Shown here: positions 43,246 through 52,326 of the stretch, piece after piece
How the letters are laid out: each line of letters starts with the position of its first letter
Position numbering within the stretch: position 1 is the stretch's first letter
NCBI GenBank assembly: GCA_964487605.1
Contig: CAZARU010000027.1
Span: 6,260 to 70,259, forward strand
From: JAJDAH01 sp964487605
Lineage (GTDB): Bacteria > Myxococcota_A > Polyangia > Polyangiales > Polyangiaceae
Reading direction: 5' to 3'
Length of the DNA: 64,000 nt
Translations under genes and position numbers: made by a program
The notes under the pieces: generated by a model
What the model was told of the DNA's origin: nothing
The model's database searches: none
The model's input: only the letters and a program-made list of their open reading frames with translations

Positions 43246-45581
43246 CCGACCGACCGTTGCGGCGGGGGCTCCGGTTCACCGAAAGGCAGTGGCCGTGGCT
43301 GCTGCTCTCGCTGCTGGCCTTCGCGGCGACCGTGGCCCTCGGCGCGTCCGCGCACTTCGGACTCCTCGAAGCGCTCGGCGTCGAGGCCGCCCTTCGCGGC
43401 CACACCGTACTGGGCGGAGCGCTGGGCGTGGCGGCCGTGTTGCTGGTCGTCATCGCCGGCGTGTACTCGGCACGCAAGCGGAGCCTGCAGGAGTGGATGC
43501 CGCTTCGTGGAACGCTCATGGCGTGGCTCGGCGCTCACGTGTGGCTTGGCCTGCTCGCGCTCGGTGTTGCCCTCGTGCATGCGGGCTTCGGTGCGTTCAG
43601 CCTGGAGCTCTCGACCGGCAAGGTGCTGCTCTTCGTGCTGCTGGTCATCGTGGGTTCGGGACTCGCGTGGCGAGTCGTCTACTTCTTCGTCCCGGCCGCG
43701 GCGGCGCGCGCGGTCGGCAACTACTCCGCGGTGGGCTCCTCGACGCGCGCCGACGAACTCGCCGTGGAGCTCGCGAAGGCCGCGGCTGGCCGCTCGCGTC
43801 GCTTTCAGGAGCTCCTCCACTGGGCGACGCAGACGGAGCGACGAGACGATGAGCTCTCGAATGCCGCCACCGAGCTCCCTGCCGACGAGCAGCAGCCCTT
43901 CCTTCATGCGGCCAGGCTCGGCGTCTCGCGCCAGCGGGCCGAGACGAGGCAGCAGCTTCAGGAGAAGTACACGCGACGACTGCAGTGGTGGCGAGTCCTC
44001 CACGTCCCGCTGACGCTGCTCTTCTTCGCCCTCCTCCCTCTGCACTTGCTGGGCGCCTACGAGTTGCCTGCGCGCCTGCTACCGCTCGGCGCGCTCGGCG
44101 CGGAGACGCTGGGAGGTTTCGAGAGTCACGACGCCTGCGCCGACTGTCACGAGTCCATCGTGAAGCAGTGGAAGGGCTCCATGCACGCACACGGCATGAA
44201 GAGCCCGCTGATGATCGCCCAGAACAACCAGGTCACGCGGGGCCCGCTCGCCGGCGCGACCAGGCCGGACCCCGCGCAGGTCTGCGTGAACTGCCACGGG
44301 CCGCTCGGGACCGCCGTCGCTCCTGGGACGCTGCTCCCGCTCGAGTCGAGCTCCGGCAACGCGACGCTCCCCATGGAGGGGATCTCTTGCGCGGTGTGCC
44401 ACCAGTGGGAGGGGACGCCCAGGACCGCGAGTGCCGGTTTCGTCGAGTTCCAGCAGGGCCTGCGACCGGGACGCACGTACTTCGGCCCACGGAAGGACCC
44501 TGTGCCGAATGCCTTCCACAAGAGCGAGCACCGGCCCATCTTCGACGCGCCGTCCGAACTCTGTCGCAACTGCCACAACGTCCAGATGGACCGCGACGGC
44601 GACGGTGTGCTCGTCCGCGGAACCGACCTCGTTCTGCAGACGCTCTACGACGAGTGGAAGCACTACAGCGCCGCGACGAGCTGCGTCGAGTGTCACATGC
44701 CGGTCGTGGCGGACCTCACCCGGTCGGCCGACGGCGCAATCATCGGGCTGCAGCAAGATCGCGAAGCGCCCGAGCGAAGAGTGCGCGACCACTCGTTCAT
44801 AGGTCCCGACTACCCGCTCGACGTTTCGCCCTCGAAGGATCCGCATCGGTCTCGACGCGACACGCTCCTTCGGCGCGCGGCGAGCATCGCCATCGACCCA
44901 GCTTCGGTCTCCGCCAAGCGCGGCGTGGCGTCGTTCGAGGTGACGATCACGAACTCGGGCACGGGTCACAACCTGCCCGGTGGGTTCGCGTTTTTCCGTC
45001 AGATGTGGTTCGAGGTGAAGGTCACCGACGCCAGAGGGGAGCTCCTGGCCTCGTCCGGGGTGCTTGCGGCTCCGACGGATGACCTCTGCGACGCGTCGGT
45101 GCTCGATGACGCGGAGAACCCGATGGCGCGGTTCATGGAGGGCTGCACCGCTTCGGATCCGCAGCTCGTGAACTTCCAGCAGCAGCTGATCGACAAGATC
45201 GAGGTCCTGCGCGGCCCGGACGGCGTGGTGCGCACGGACGACCGAGGGCAGAATCTGCTGCAGAAGGCCCCGGACGGGAAGGAGACGTGGATCCAGTGGG
45301 TCACGGCAGGGCCCGTCGCACGCGTGCGCCCCTTCGACAAGAAGCCGACCACGACGCTTTTCCCGGGCGAAGAGCGCAAGTTCCGCTACGCGCTCCCGGT
45401 CGCCAAGAACGCCGCAGGCGGCCGCGTCAGCGTGCGGCTGCTCTTTCGCCCGACACCGCCGTACTTCGTCCGAGCGCTCGGCGCACACCAGCCGCCCGAC
45501 GAGGTACCCAAGGTGGCGCCGCTGGTCGCGAACATCATCGCGACGGAGATGCAGAAGGCGGAGGCGACGCTTCCGCGGTGA
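43242..45581 (+). CDS. Membrane b-heme/pentaheme c cytochrome fusion
   Basis: 779 residues, GTG start overlapping the preceding stop (GTGA). Five membrane helices (about 18-38, 55-77, 89-115, 127-150 and 251-272) enclose a charged soluble loop (155-248). Helix 3 has His99/His113 and helix 5 has His254/His268; both are HX13H, the spacing of bis-His b-heme ligands in ferric-reductase/NOX-type membranes. From about 294 a large periplasmic domain contains five CXXCH heme-c sites (299-303, 347-351, 382-386, 440-444, 480-484) in a cytochrome c554-like setting (HDACADCHESIVKQW). The last 240 residues are beta-rich. A likely terminal electron exit to a periplasmic acceptor. Confidence 0.85.
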   Translation: MTDRPLRRGLRFTERQWPWLLLSLLAFAATVALGASAHFGLLEALGVEAALRGHTVLGGALGVAAVLLVVIAGVYSARKRSLQEWMPLRGTLMAWLGAHVWLGLLALGVALVHAGFGAFSLELSTGKVLLFVLLVIVGSGLAWRVVYFFVPAAAARAVGNYSAVGSSTRADELAVELAKAAAGRSRRFQELLHWATQTERRDDELSNAATELPADEQQPFLHAARLGVSRQRAETRQQLQEKYTRRLQWWRVLHVPLTLLFFALLPLHLLGAYELPARLLPLGALGAETLGGFESHDACADCHESIVKQWKGSMHAHGMKSPLMIAQNNQVTRGPLAGATRPDPAQVCVNCHGPLGTAVAPGTLLPLESSSGNATLPMEGISCAVCHQWEGTPRTASAGFVEFQQGLRPGRTYFGPRKDPVPNAFHKSEHRPIFDAPSELCRNCHNVQMDRDGDGVLVRGTDLVLQTLYDEWKHYSAATSCVECHMPVVADLTRSADGAIIGLQQDREAPERRVRDHSFIGPDYPLDVSPSKDPHRSRRDTLLRRAASIAIDPASVSAKRGVASFEVTITNSGTGHNLPGGFAFFRQMWFEVKVTDARGELLASSGVLAAPTDDLCDASVLDDAENPMARFMEGCTASDPQLVNFQQQLIDKIEVLRGPDGVVRTDDRGQNLLQKAPDGKETWIQWVTAGPVARVRPFDKKPTTTLFPGEERKFRYALPVAKNAAGGRVSVRLLFRPTPPYFVRALGAHQPPDEVPKVAPLVANIIATEMQKAEATLPR

Positions 45582-45587
45582 TCGGGC

Positions 45588-45989
45588 ATGAATTCGGCGG
45601 TACCGGTGGGGGCGTCCACTTTCGACGTGACCCGCCACCCTGGCCGCGTGTCTGATGTTCTCGTGGTCGAAACCGACACTCCCCCGCCGCGCGAGCGGAG
45701 CAATCCGCCGAACGCGATTCAGCGTGCCGGTGACCTCGACGGCGACGAAGAGGGCGTCCACGAGCTGTTTTCGGTGGTTAGGACCTACGTCGTGTCCGTC
45801 AGCAAGGCCTTTTCGCTGAGAGTTCGGGCCGGCGTTCGCCGTGCGAATCGGGGCGAGCAGGTCAGCCTGTTCACGCTCCTCGGCAGCACTCTGGCGCAGA
45901 CGATGAATCTCGCCGCGTCCGCCCTGAGGAGGGACGGACCGGCCCCCGGTGGGCCCGGGAGGGGGGGGAAGGAAGACGATGACGACTGA
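45588..45989 (+). CDS. Small unknown protein after the redox operon
   Basis: 133 residues, ATG six bases after the cytochrome stop. The N-terminal 60 are polar and disordered-looking; 60-115 form an amphipathic helix pair (VVRTYVVSVSKAFSLRVRAG, FTLLGSTLAQTMNLAASAL), then a Gly-rich acidic tail ending DDDD. No family recognised. Its end overlaps the start of the MscS-like gene by 11 bases, and the spacing suggests it belongs to the same transcript as the cytochrome. Possibly membrane-associated. Confidence 0.55.
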   Translation: MNSAVPVGASTFDVTRHPGRVSDVLVVETDTPPPRERSNPPNAIQRAGDLDGDEEGVHELFSVVRTYVVSVSKAFSLRVRAGVRRANRGEQVSLFTLLGSTLAQTMNLAASALRRDGPAPGGPGRGGKEDDDD

Positions 45990-46818
45990 GATCCCGCGCG
46001 CCATCACCGATCAACTCTTGGCGGTCGCACCGAAGGCTGCGCTCGTCCTCGGCGTCGCACTCGGCGGCCTAGTCCTCGCGTCGCTGGCAGGGCGGGTCGC
46101 GCAGTGGGCCGTCCGCAAGAGCGGCGTCGAGGCGCTGGCCGAGAAGGCCGGCGTCGCGAAGGTCCTCTATGCCGTCGGATTCCGCCGGGGGGCAGCCCGC
46201 ATGGTGGGGTCCCTCGTCTGGTTCGCGGGTCTGCTGCTCACGCTCGGTGCCGTCGCGGATCTCCTGAAGCTCGATGCCGTCTCCGGCGTCACGTCGCTGG
46301 CGGTGAAGTACCTGCCGCGAGTTCTCGCCGCGGCCACCATGCTGCTCGCAGGCATGAGCGTCGCGGTGCTCGCCCGGAACCTGATCACCCGCCTTGGGAG
46401 CAAGGGTTCGGAGCTGCAGGACCGAGGATTCGCCGGGCAGTTCGCCTACTACGCCATCCTGGTCGTCACCGTGACGCTCGCCGCAGACCAGGCCGGACTG
46501 CAGACCAGAATCGTCGAGTCGCTGATCCAGATCGTCGCCGCGTGCGGGCTCGCGGCGCTCGCGCTCGCGTTCGCTCTCGGCGCGCGCGAGGTGTTTCACA
46601 ACCTGACCGCCCGGCACTACTACGAGCGCACCCTTCATCCGGGCGACCATGTCAGCGTCGGCGACGACCACGGGATCGTCGTGCGGTTCACGCCGATCGC
46701 TCTGGTCATCAGAACCGACACCGGCGAGAAGATCCTGCCAGCTCGGCGCCTGATGGAATCCACCGTTTCGGTTCGCGCGCCCGGAGACGACGCCGACGGA
46801 CCGGTTGGAGAGTCCTGA
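45979..46818 (+). CDS. MscS-family-like mechanosensitive channel
   Basis: 279 residues from ATG 45979 with GGAAGGAAG just upstream. Five or so hydrophobic segments (about 18-36, 78-95, 115-135, 152-172, 180-200) precede a short soluble part with an MscS-like beta domain: TLHPGDHVSVGDDHGIVVRFTPIALVIRTDTGEKILPARRL. The pore-lining helix is Ala/Gly-rich (ACGLAALALAFALGAREVFHNL), as in MscS TM3. It would open under osmotic stress; ion selectivity is not predictable. Lies between the redox operon and an ECF sigma gene. Confidence 0.82.
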   Translation: MTTEIPRAITDQLLAVAPKAALVLGVALGGLVLASLAGRVAQWAVRKSGVEALAEKAGVAKVLYAVGFRRGAARMVGSLVWFAGLLLTLGAVADLLKLDAVSGVTSLAVKYLPRVLAAATMLLAGMSVAVLARNLITRLGSKGSELQDRGFAGQFAYYAILVVTVTLAADQAGLQTRIVESLIQIVAACGLAALALAFALGAREVFHNLTARHYYERTLHPGDHVSVGDDHGIVVRFTPIALVIRTDTGEKILPARRLMESTVSVRAPGDDADGPVGES

Positions 46819-46837
46819 GCGGCGCGGACTCTCAACG

Positions 46838-47386
46838 ATGAACGCGAGCCCGCAGACCGTGGATCTCGCCCTGCTTCGTCGAGCGAGAGTCCACGACAAG
46901 GGGGGCCGCCGCGCCTACGGCCGGCTCGTCGAGCGACACCAGGCGAGGCTCGTCCGTCTGTGCACGTTCCTCACGAAGGACCAGGCGACGGGGGAGGACG
47001 TCGCGCAGGAGGCTTTCGTGCGAGCGTACTCGAACCTGGCCAGGTGCCCGGACGACGCCGAGTTCGGCGCGTGGGTTCGGGTGATCGCGACTCGCCTGGC
47101 CTTCAATCACCGGCGCGACACGCAGACCCGAAGGAAGTACGAGGCGGCATCGCGCCCGCTCCAGTCGTTCGAGAACGGCCGCCGACGGATCGCCGAGCGC
47201 GACGCCCTCACGCGCGCCCTGGACCAGCTTTCGTACCCGTACCGGGAGATCCTGGTGCTGCGTTACCTCGAAGAGATGAGCGTCCAGGAGATTGCGAGCG
47301 CCCTCGACCTGGGCGAAAGCGCGACGAAGATGCGGCTCAAGCGGGCCCGAGAGGCCCTGGAAGCCACCTACGTCGCCGCAGTCTGA
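46838..47386 (+). CDS. ECF-type sigma-70 factor
   Basis: 182 residues. Region 2 (RLVERHQARLVRLCTFLTKD, then EDVAQEAFVRAY at 51-62 with the DVxQEaF core) and region 4 (LSYPYREILVLRYLEEMSVQEIASALDLGESATKMRLKRA at about 130-168; recognition helix AKMRLKRA-like) are clear. Start ATG 46838 avoids the overlap with the channel gene that the longer TTG start (46805) would require. No anti-sigma gene is adjacent; the convergent 80-residue gene is not a recognisable one. Target promoters unknown; possible link to the redox operon or channel upstream is positional only. Confidence 0.9.
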   Translation: MNASPQTVDLALLRRARVHDKGGRRAYGRLVERHQARLVRLCTFLTKDQATGEDVAQEAFVRAYSNLARCPDDAEFGAWVRVIATRLAFNHRRDTQTRRKYEAASRPLQSFENGRRRIAERDALTRALDQLSYPYREILVLRYLEEMSVQEIASALDLGESATKMRLKRAREALEATYVAAV

Positions 47387-47414
47387 CGACACCGAGAGCG
47401 TGTCGTCGGGGCGC

Positions 47415-47657
47415 TCACTCCCTCGGCTTCCGGCGCTTCTCCGGGACGGAAAGCTCCAGGAGATCGTCCACGACGGTATCGTGGGCGGGGGGCGCCGGGA
47501 TCGTGTCGGAAGCCATCGGCACCGCGATGCGGAGCGTCGGGCACGAATCGGGAATCGTGTGCATGGCGTCGCGAAGATCCGGGGGAGGGTCCGGCAGTCG
47601 CGGCATCACGCTCCGGTCGCGACGGCCGGGGTCCTTTCGCTCGTCCTCTTCCGCCAT
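47415..47657 (-). CDS. Short acidic/basic hypothetical protein
   Basis: 80 residues, beginning MAEEDERKDPGRRDRSVMPR and ending PEKRRKPRE. Pro-rich, low hydrophobicity, no motif, no signal. It is convergent with the sigma gene (28 bp apart) and the only frame of this stretch with plausible codon use. It may be a small regulatory protein or a chance frame. Confidence 0.45.
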   Translation of the reverse strand: MAEEDERKDPGRRDRSVMPRLPDPPPDLRDAMHTIPDSCPTLRIAVPMASDTIPAPPAHDTVVDDLLELSVPEKRRKPRE

Positions 47658-47726
47658 CGGCGCGAAGACTAGCGGCTCGGGCGGCGGTACGCAATCGCGC
47701 GTTCGCTGGGGAGCGGTGGAGCGCGT

Positions 47727-49577
47727 TCAGTCGATACGCACGTGCACGTCGAGCTGCCCTTGGTCCCAGAAGTGGACGGTCGGATGGCTCGAGTCGAGGC
47801 GGTAGCGCGACGGCAGGAGCTCCGTCGTGACGAACTCCATGACCGTGGCGGCCGCGCTCTGCTCGTTCCACGTCGCGAAGAGGCGCCGCCAGTCACGCTC
47901 GCTCCGTGGGTGAATGACGATCACCTTCGGCGGGTGGTCCCGCAACGACCGCAGGTCGTGTTCGAGCAGCCTCTTCGGGTACTGATCGACGAAGAGGATC
48001 GCGCCTCGCAGCGGCGGCCGAGGGCGGCCGATGAGTCCCGCGAGCTGAACGTCCTCGGGGAGCACCAGGACGGTCTCGTCCGGTCCGGCGAGTTCACGGG
48101 CGCGCGCGGCTGCCTGAAGGATCACGCGGCCACGGTAGTTGACGCGTAGCCCCGCCCAGTGCCCGGCGGAGCCCACTTCCGTATCGGCCGACAGCGCCCG
48201 CTCGAACTTCCGCCCGGCGATGGGGCAGAGGGCCACGACGAACGCCACGGCGAAAGCGCCGCGAATCCTCGCGCGGATCACGACGGCGAAGATGGCAGCG
48301 AACGCGAGCGGGATGATCGGGTTGTTGTTGTAGAACGTCCCGAACTGATCGAACGACGCGTCGTGCAACAGGGAGGTACCGAGTGCGACGATCACGAGCG
48401 CGTCGAACGCGTGGCGCCTCTCGAACACGCGCTCGTCGGGCGCGCTCCCGGCGACGTGAACCACGAAGAACACCGCAAGGAAGACGAGCCCCGCACCTGG
48501 CAGCTCACCCGTGCGATGGACGAGGGGTGCCAGCCACTGGGGAAGCTGCGACGGTCCAGACCAGAGCAGCACCGCCGCGCCGACGAATCCGGCCACGACG
48601 GCCACCGCCCCCGCCATCGGCACCCCGACGCCGCCGCGTACGTCCACCGTGTCGTCGGTGGCGAAAGCGCCACCACGACGATGGACGAGAACGGCGAGCG
48701 CGAAGAGGGCGCTGGTCACGAGCAGGGAGCCCGAGAACGCCGGACGCATGACGAGGTGGCTCAGGAGCGTGCGTACGAGCGATAGGCGTCCGCCCTTCAC
48801 CTCGCTGGCGTCCAGGAAAACCGCCTGCAGAAAGGCGGGCACCGTGCTACCCGACGCGACGACGAGTCCGGCGACGGCGAGTGTGCCGCCCGCTGCACCC
48901 AGAGCCCACGAGCGCGCGTCTTCGCGCCACGACAGGCGCGTGTTACGGAGGACGAGCGCTCCGTAGCCGAACGCCAGGCCCCACCCGACGAGCAGCCCCA
49001 TCGCAGTGCTCTGCTTGAAGCCCAGCGTGAACGTCGCGGCGAACCCGGCAGCGGTCCAGAGCAGCGTCCGGCGACGTCGCACACCTGAGGCGAAGGCCCG
49101 CGCGCCCGCCGCGATGCTCGACCACGCCACGACCTGAGCCGTATGGTCGTAGACGCACTCCTTGGGGAGCTGAATCAGGGTCACGAGCGTGGCCACGGCG
49201 ACGAACGCTGCGACGCGCGGTGCGACGACCGTCCTCGCGATCGCGTAGCCGAGCCAGGCGAGCACGAGCTGGGAGAGCGCGGCAACCCAGAGTTCCTGCA
49301 GTAAGACGGCACGCCCGGCCACGCGCTGGATCGCCGCCATGAGGACGAAGCTCCCCGGAGGAATGGGGAGGACGAAGTCCAGATAGGGTCGATCACCCGC
49401 CACGAGCCGCTCCGCGATGGGGCCCGTCCAACCCGTGAACTCGCGGTCGCTCATGACGTAGTTGTTCAACCGAGGCACGTAGTGCCAGGCGAACACGAGG
49501 TACGCCGCAGTCATGACGAGCAGCAGCGCCCCGGCATGCCAGCGCGGCGCGGTGCCCGTCGCCGGGTCGGCGTTCAC
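47727..49577 (-). CDS. Large multi-pass membrane protein, family A (GT-C-like)
   Basis: 616 residues from GTG 49577, overlapping the stop of the family B gene (GTGA). About ten hydrophobic helices, then a soluble C-terminal domain. Family hallmarks shared with its paralogue at 52327-54201: YDHTAQ, FKQSTA, FYNNNPIIPL, VLPEDVQLAGLIGR, FVDQYP and PPKVIVIHPR. The N-terminal layout resembles lipid-linked glycosyltransferases of the GT-C fold, with DREFTGWTGPIAERLVAGDRPYLDFVLPIPPGS in the first large loop. A role in transferring sugar from a polyprenyl donor is an inference. Predicted inner membrane. Confidence 0.75.
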   Translation of the reverse strand: MNADPATGTAPRWHAGALLLVMTAAYLVFAWHYVPRLNNYVMSDREFTGWTGPIAERLVAGDRPYLDFVLPIPPGSFVLMAAIQRVAGRAVLLQELWVAALSQLVLAWLGYAIARTVVAPRVAAFVAVATLVTLIQLPKECVYDHTAQVVAWSSIAAGARAFASGVRRRRTLLWTAAGFAATFTLGFKQSTAMGLLVGWGLAFGYGALVLRNTRLSWREDARSWALGAAGGTLAVAGLVVASGSTVPAFLQAVFLDASEVKGGRLSLVRTLLSHLVMRPAFSGSLLVTSALFALAVLVHRRGGAFATDDTVDVRGGVGVPMAGAVAVVAGFVGAAVLLWSGPSQLPQWLAPLVHRTGELPGAGLVFLAVFFVVHVAGSAPDERVFERRHAFDALVIVALGTSLLHDASFDQFGTFYNNNPIIPLAFAAIFAVVIRARIRGAFAVAFVVALCPIAGRKFERALSADTEVGSAGHWAGLRVNYRGRVILQAAARARELAGPDETVLVLPEDVQLAGLIGRPRPPLRGAILFVDQYPKRLLEHDLRSLRDHPPKVIVIHPRSERDWRRLFATWNEQSAAATVMEFVTTELLPSRYRLDSSHPTVHFWDQGQLDVHVRID

Positions 49578-51334
49578 GGGGTCGCCCCGATCACGAGCTT
49601 CTGTCCCGCCTCCGGCGGATCCACCGGAAGGTACTTCCCGTCGCGATGGACCATCCACTTCATCCTCGGGTCCAGCAGCGCCATCTCGAATCGGAAGAGC
49701 ACGGCTAGGGGATCCCCGCTCGGCAGAACTTCGAGCACGCGCGCTTCGACGCCGGGAAAGCGGATGACGTCTCCGGGCGCGAGCGGATCCGACGATCCGC
49801 GGTAGATGCGGTTGAACGGGCTCGTCATGAACCCGCCGTGCGGGCGGACCTCGATGGCGTTGGGGTCCACTCCGGTGAGGGTGGCTTCCCCGAGTGACCC
49901 GACGAGGACGACCGTGGAGTGAGCGAGCTGTTCCCGCCGCGCAATCCGGCTCATCACCATCATGGCGCCGAAGTAGAAGTCGGGCGCGTTCACGATGACG
50001 AGCGCCTGCGACATGTGACCGATCTGAGAGTAGGCCGACTCGCTCATGCCACGGAGGCGCTGCTCGTAGCGGTCCATCGTGAGGACGCGGGCGGGGAACG
50101 TGAAGGGCGCCGCGACGGCGTGAACGAGCAGCAGCGGCACCGCGAGGAGCCGCATGCCCACGCGGCGAGCGCCCGACGAGACCAGCGCATCACGATCGAG
50201 CGCCGCCCCGAGCGCGCACCCTACGACGGCCGCTCCGCCGAGGCCCGCCAAGAGGAGGAGCCTGTCCTCGGGCAACGCCGCAGACACGGGGAGGAGCGAA
50301 AGCACGCCCCCCACGGCGAGGCACGCCAGTCCCCGATTGGCACGGAGCAGAGGCCAAGCAGCCCATGCGACGACGGCGGAGACGGCGAGGCCGCCGACGG
50401 ACAGCCAGACCGACGCAGGCGCCATGGTCGCCCAGCTGTCCGACGGCGGCGCGCCCAGTTGTCCGAGAGCCAGGGCGAGCACACGGAGCGGCCCTTCGAG
50501 CGCGAAGCTTCCTGGATTCGCCAAGGGATCGAGGTACGCACCGGAGCCGTGGGCGCCGTGTCCGAGCGCACGGTAGACGACGGCCCACACGACCGTCACG
50601 GCCAGGCACGGGACGACGGCGAGCACCCGTCGCGCGCGCGACGCGGAATCGAGCAGGAGCGCGTGGGCCAGGAGGTAGCCGATCGCACCCACGGCGATCT
50701 CGGAGCTCGCGAGACCGAGCGCGAGCGCCAGCGGCGCCAGCACCGCCGCAGGGCGCGAGCCGCCGCGTCGCCATCGGTCGTGAAGAAGCAGGGTGGCGGC
50801 GGCGAATGCCGCGCCGAAGAGCGCGTTGCGATTCGCTATCCATCCCACCGCGTGGGCGTGCGCGTCGTCCACCGCGTAGAGGATCCCCGCCAGGCCCGCC
50901 CACCACGTGGGGCCGAGGAAGCGGCGAAACAGCGCCGTCGCGAGCGCCGCGAGCGCCGCATAGGCGAGGACGTTCTGAGCGTGCATCCACCACACGGCCT
51001 CCGGCCACCAGCGGTAGTCGGCGAGATGCGTGAGCGAGGTCAGTGGGCGCCAGAACGACACGTGGAACCGCGGTGCGGCGATCCACGGTTGTGCGCCGAG
51101 CGAACGTTCGAGCTGGTTGTGCCCGAAGACCGTGTCGGCGTCGCGAGACTTGCGGTGTCCGTGGAGGTTCACCGACCACGGAACACGCACGTCCTCGGCG
51201 TTTCGCGCTACGTCCTGGAAGACCCAATCCTCCGTCTGAAGGCCGGTCCACAGGCAAGGTAGCGCCAGCAGCACCGCGAGCATCGCAGCCCAGAGGGCCA
51301 CGAGCGGAGTCTCGAGCCACCGACGCACGCGCAC
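49574..51334 (-). CDS. Large multi-pass membrane protein, family B (GT-C-like)
   Basis: 586 residues from GTG 51334 (a second GTG at 51328); the open frame extends far upstream but those residues are shadow sequence. About ten hydrophobic segments. Hallmarks shared with its paralogue at 56107-57858: GLQTEDW/Y, FWRPLTSLTHLADY, YAVDDAHAHAVGWIANRNA, YGARGS-like GHGAHGSGAYLDPLANP, LVIVNAPDFYFGAMMV and RPHGGFM. Likely extracytoplasmic C-terminal domain. Coupled by overlap to the family A gene downstream. It faces the UbiA gene across 84 bp. Function: probable lipid-linked sugar transferase, not established. Confidence 0.75.
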   Translation of the reverse strand: MRVRRWLETPLVALWAAMLAVLLALPCLWTGLQTEDWVFQDVARNAEDVRVPWSVNLHGHRKSRDADTVFGHNQLERSLGAQPWIAAPRFHVSFWRPLTSLTHLADYRWWPEAVWWMHAQNVLAYAALAALATALFRRFLGPTWWAGLAGILYAVDDAHAHAVGWIANRNALFGAAFAAATLLLHDRWRRGGSRPAAVLAPLALALGLASSEIAVGAIGYLLAHALLLDSASRARRVLAVVPCLAVTVVWAVVYRALGHGAHGSGAYLDPLANPGSFALEGPLRVLALALGQLGAPPSDSWATMAPASVWLSVGGLAVSAVVAWAAWPLLRANRGLACLAVGGVLSLLPVSAALPEDRLLLLAGLGGAAVVGCALGAALDRDALVSSGARRVGMRLLAVPLLLVHAVAAPFTFPARVLTMDRYEQRLRGMSESAYSQIGHMSQALVIVNAPDFYFGAMMVMSRIARREQLAHSTVVLVGSLGEATLTGVDPNAIEVRPHGGFMTSPFNRIYRGSSDPLAPGDVIRFPGVEARVLEVLPSGDPLAVLFRFEMALLDPRMKWMVHRDGKYLPVDPPEAGQKLVIGATP

Positions 51335-51418
51335 GGCCCGGATGATAGTCGCCGAAGGCGAGTGTGCGCGCCGCCTTCGCGTGACAGCGCGACCGGAGGC
51401 GTGTAAGCGGACATACGG

Positions 51419-52261
51419 ATGCTCGCCGCGCTCCGGATCGTCCGCGAGGTGCTGGTCTACCGCCTCAGGAGGCTGGAAATGGCCAACCTGGTCGCGGCAG
51501 GGTCGCTGCTGGTCGCCCTGCGCGCCCCCTGGGCCGAGGTGTGGGTGCGCTGCGCGTTCGCAGGGGTTCTCAACGTCCTCGCCTACCTCACGAACGACTA
51601 CTACGACGTGCACCGCGATCTCGCGGCAGGTCGAGCGGAGGACAAGACGCGGTTCCTGAGGGACCACGCACGCGAGGCACGTGCCGCGCAGCTCGTCCTG
51701 GCAGGTGCGCTCGCGCTCTTCGCGATCGCGTGGGATCCCAGCCTGCTGCTCGCCGTGGCCGGCGGTGCGGGGATCTGCTGGGTGTACTCTGCGCGGCTCA
51801 AGTCCATGCCGTTCGCCGACATCGCCTCCATGGCGGCGTGGGGCGCCGCCATGCCGCTCGTGGCCATCCGGCTCGGCGACACGCTCGGCCTCGCCCTGGT
51901 GCTGCAGCTCGCGCTCTTCTCCGCGTGCTTCGAGACGCTGCAGGTTCTTCGCGATCGTGAAGAAGACGCCACGGCGAACCTGCGAACGACCGCGGTCGTC
52001 ATCGGGGAACGGCGGACCCTCGCGCTCGCACGCACGCTCGTCCTCGCGTGCTCGGCGTACGCCACGGCAACGCTCCACGCGTTCGCCGGTCCGGCACTCG
52101 CGATCGCCGCTCTTCTCCCCGTGGACCCGGCCAACGTGGAGCGTCACTGGACGCGTGTTCGAGTAGTGTTCGGCGTCGTGTGGCTGGCGATCCTGGCCTC
52201 GGTCTACGTGCACGGCGCGACGAGCGGCGCCCTCGTCACGCTCGATTCGCGCACTTGGTGA
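51419..52261 (+). CDS. UbiA family prenyltransferase
   Basis: 280 residues with about eight hydrophobic helices. The first Asp motif NDYYDVHRD (about 58-67) and the second DREED (about 179-183) are the Mg/diphosphate sites of UbiA enzymes, which join a prenyl diphosphate to an acceptor. The acceptor is open: an aromatic ring (quinone or heme A type), glyceryl phosphate or phosphoribosyl diphosphate. The loop RAEDKTRFLRDH after the first motif resembles the charged stretch in decaprenylphosphoryl ribose synthases, but this is weak. Its position at the centre of a mirror-image membrane-protein locus suggests lipid carrier supply. Confidence 0.85.
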   Translation: MLAALRIVREVLVYRLRRLEMANLVAAGSLLVALRAPWAEVWVRCAFAGVLNVLAYLTNDYYDVHRDLAAGRAEDKTRFLRDHAREARAAQLVLAGALALFAIAWDPSLLLAVAGGAGICWVYSARLKSMPFADIASMAAWGAAMPLVAIRLGDTLGLALVLQLALFSACFETLQVLRDREEDATANLRTTAVVIGERRTLALARTLVLACSAYATATLHAFAGPALAIAALLPVDPANVERHWTRVRVVFGVVWLAILASVYVHGATSGALVTLDSRTW

Positions 52262-52326
52262 TCGCCGCGAGAGACGCTCGCAGGCTTGCTCGTCCGGCGC
52301 GGGTCCGATAGCGTGCGGCAGAAAGC

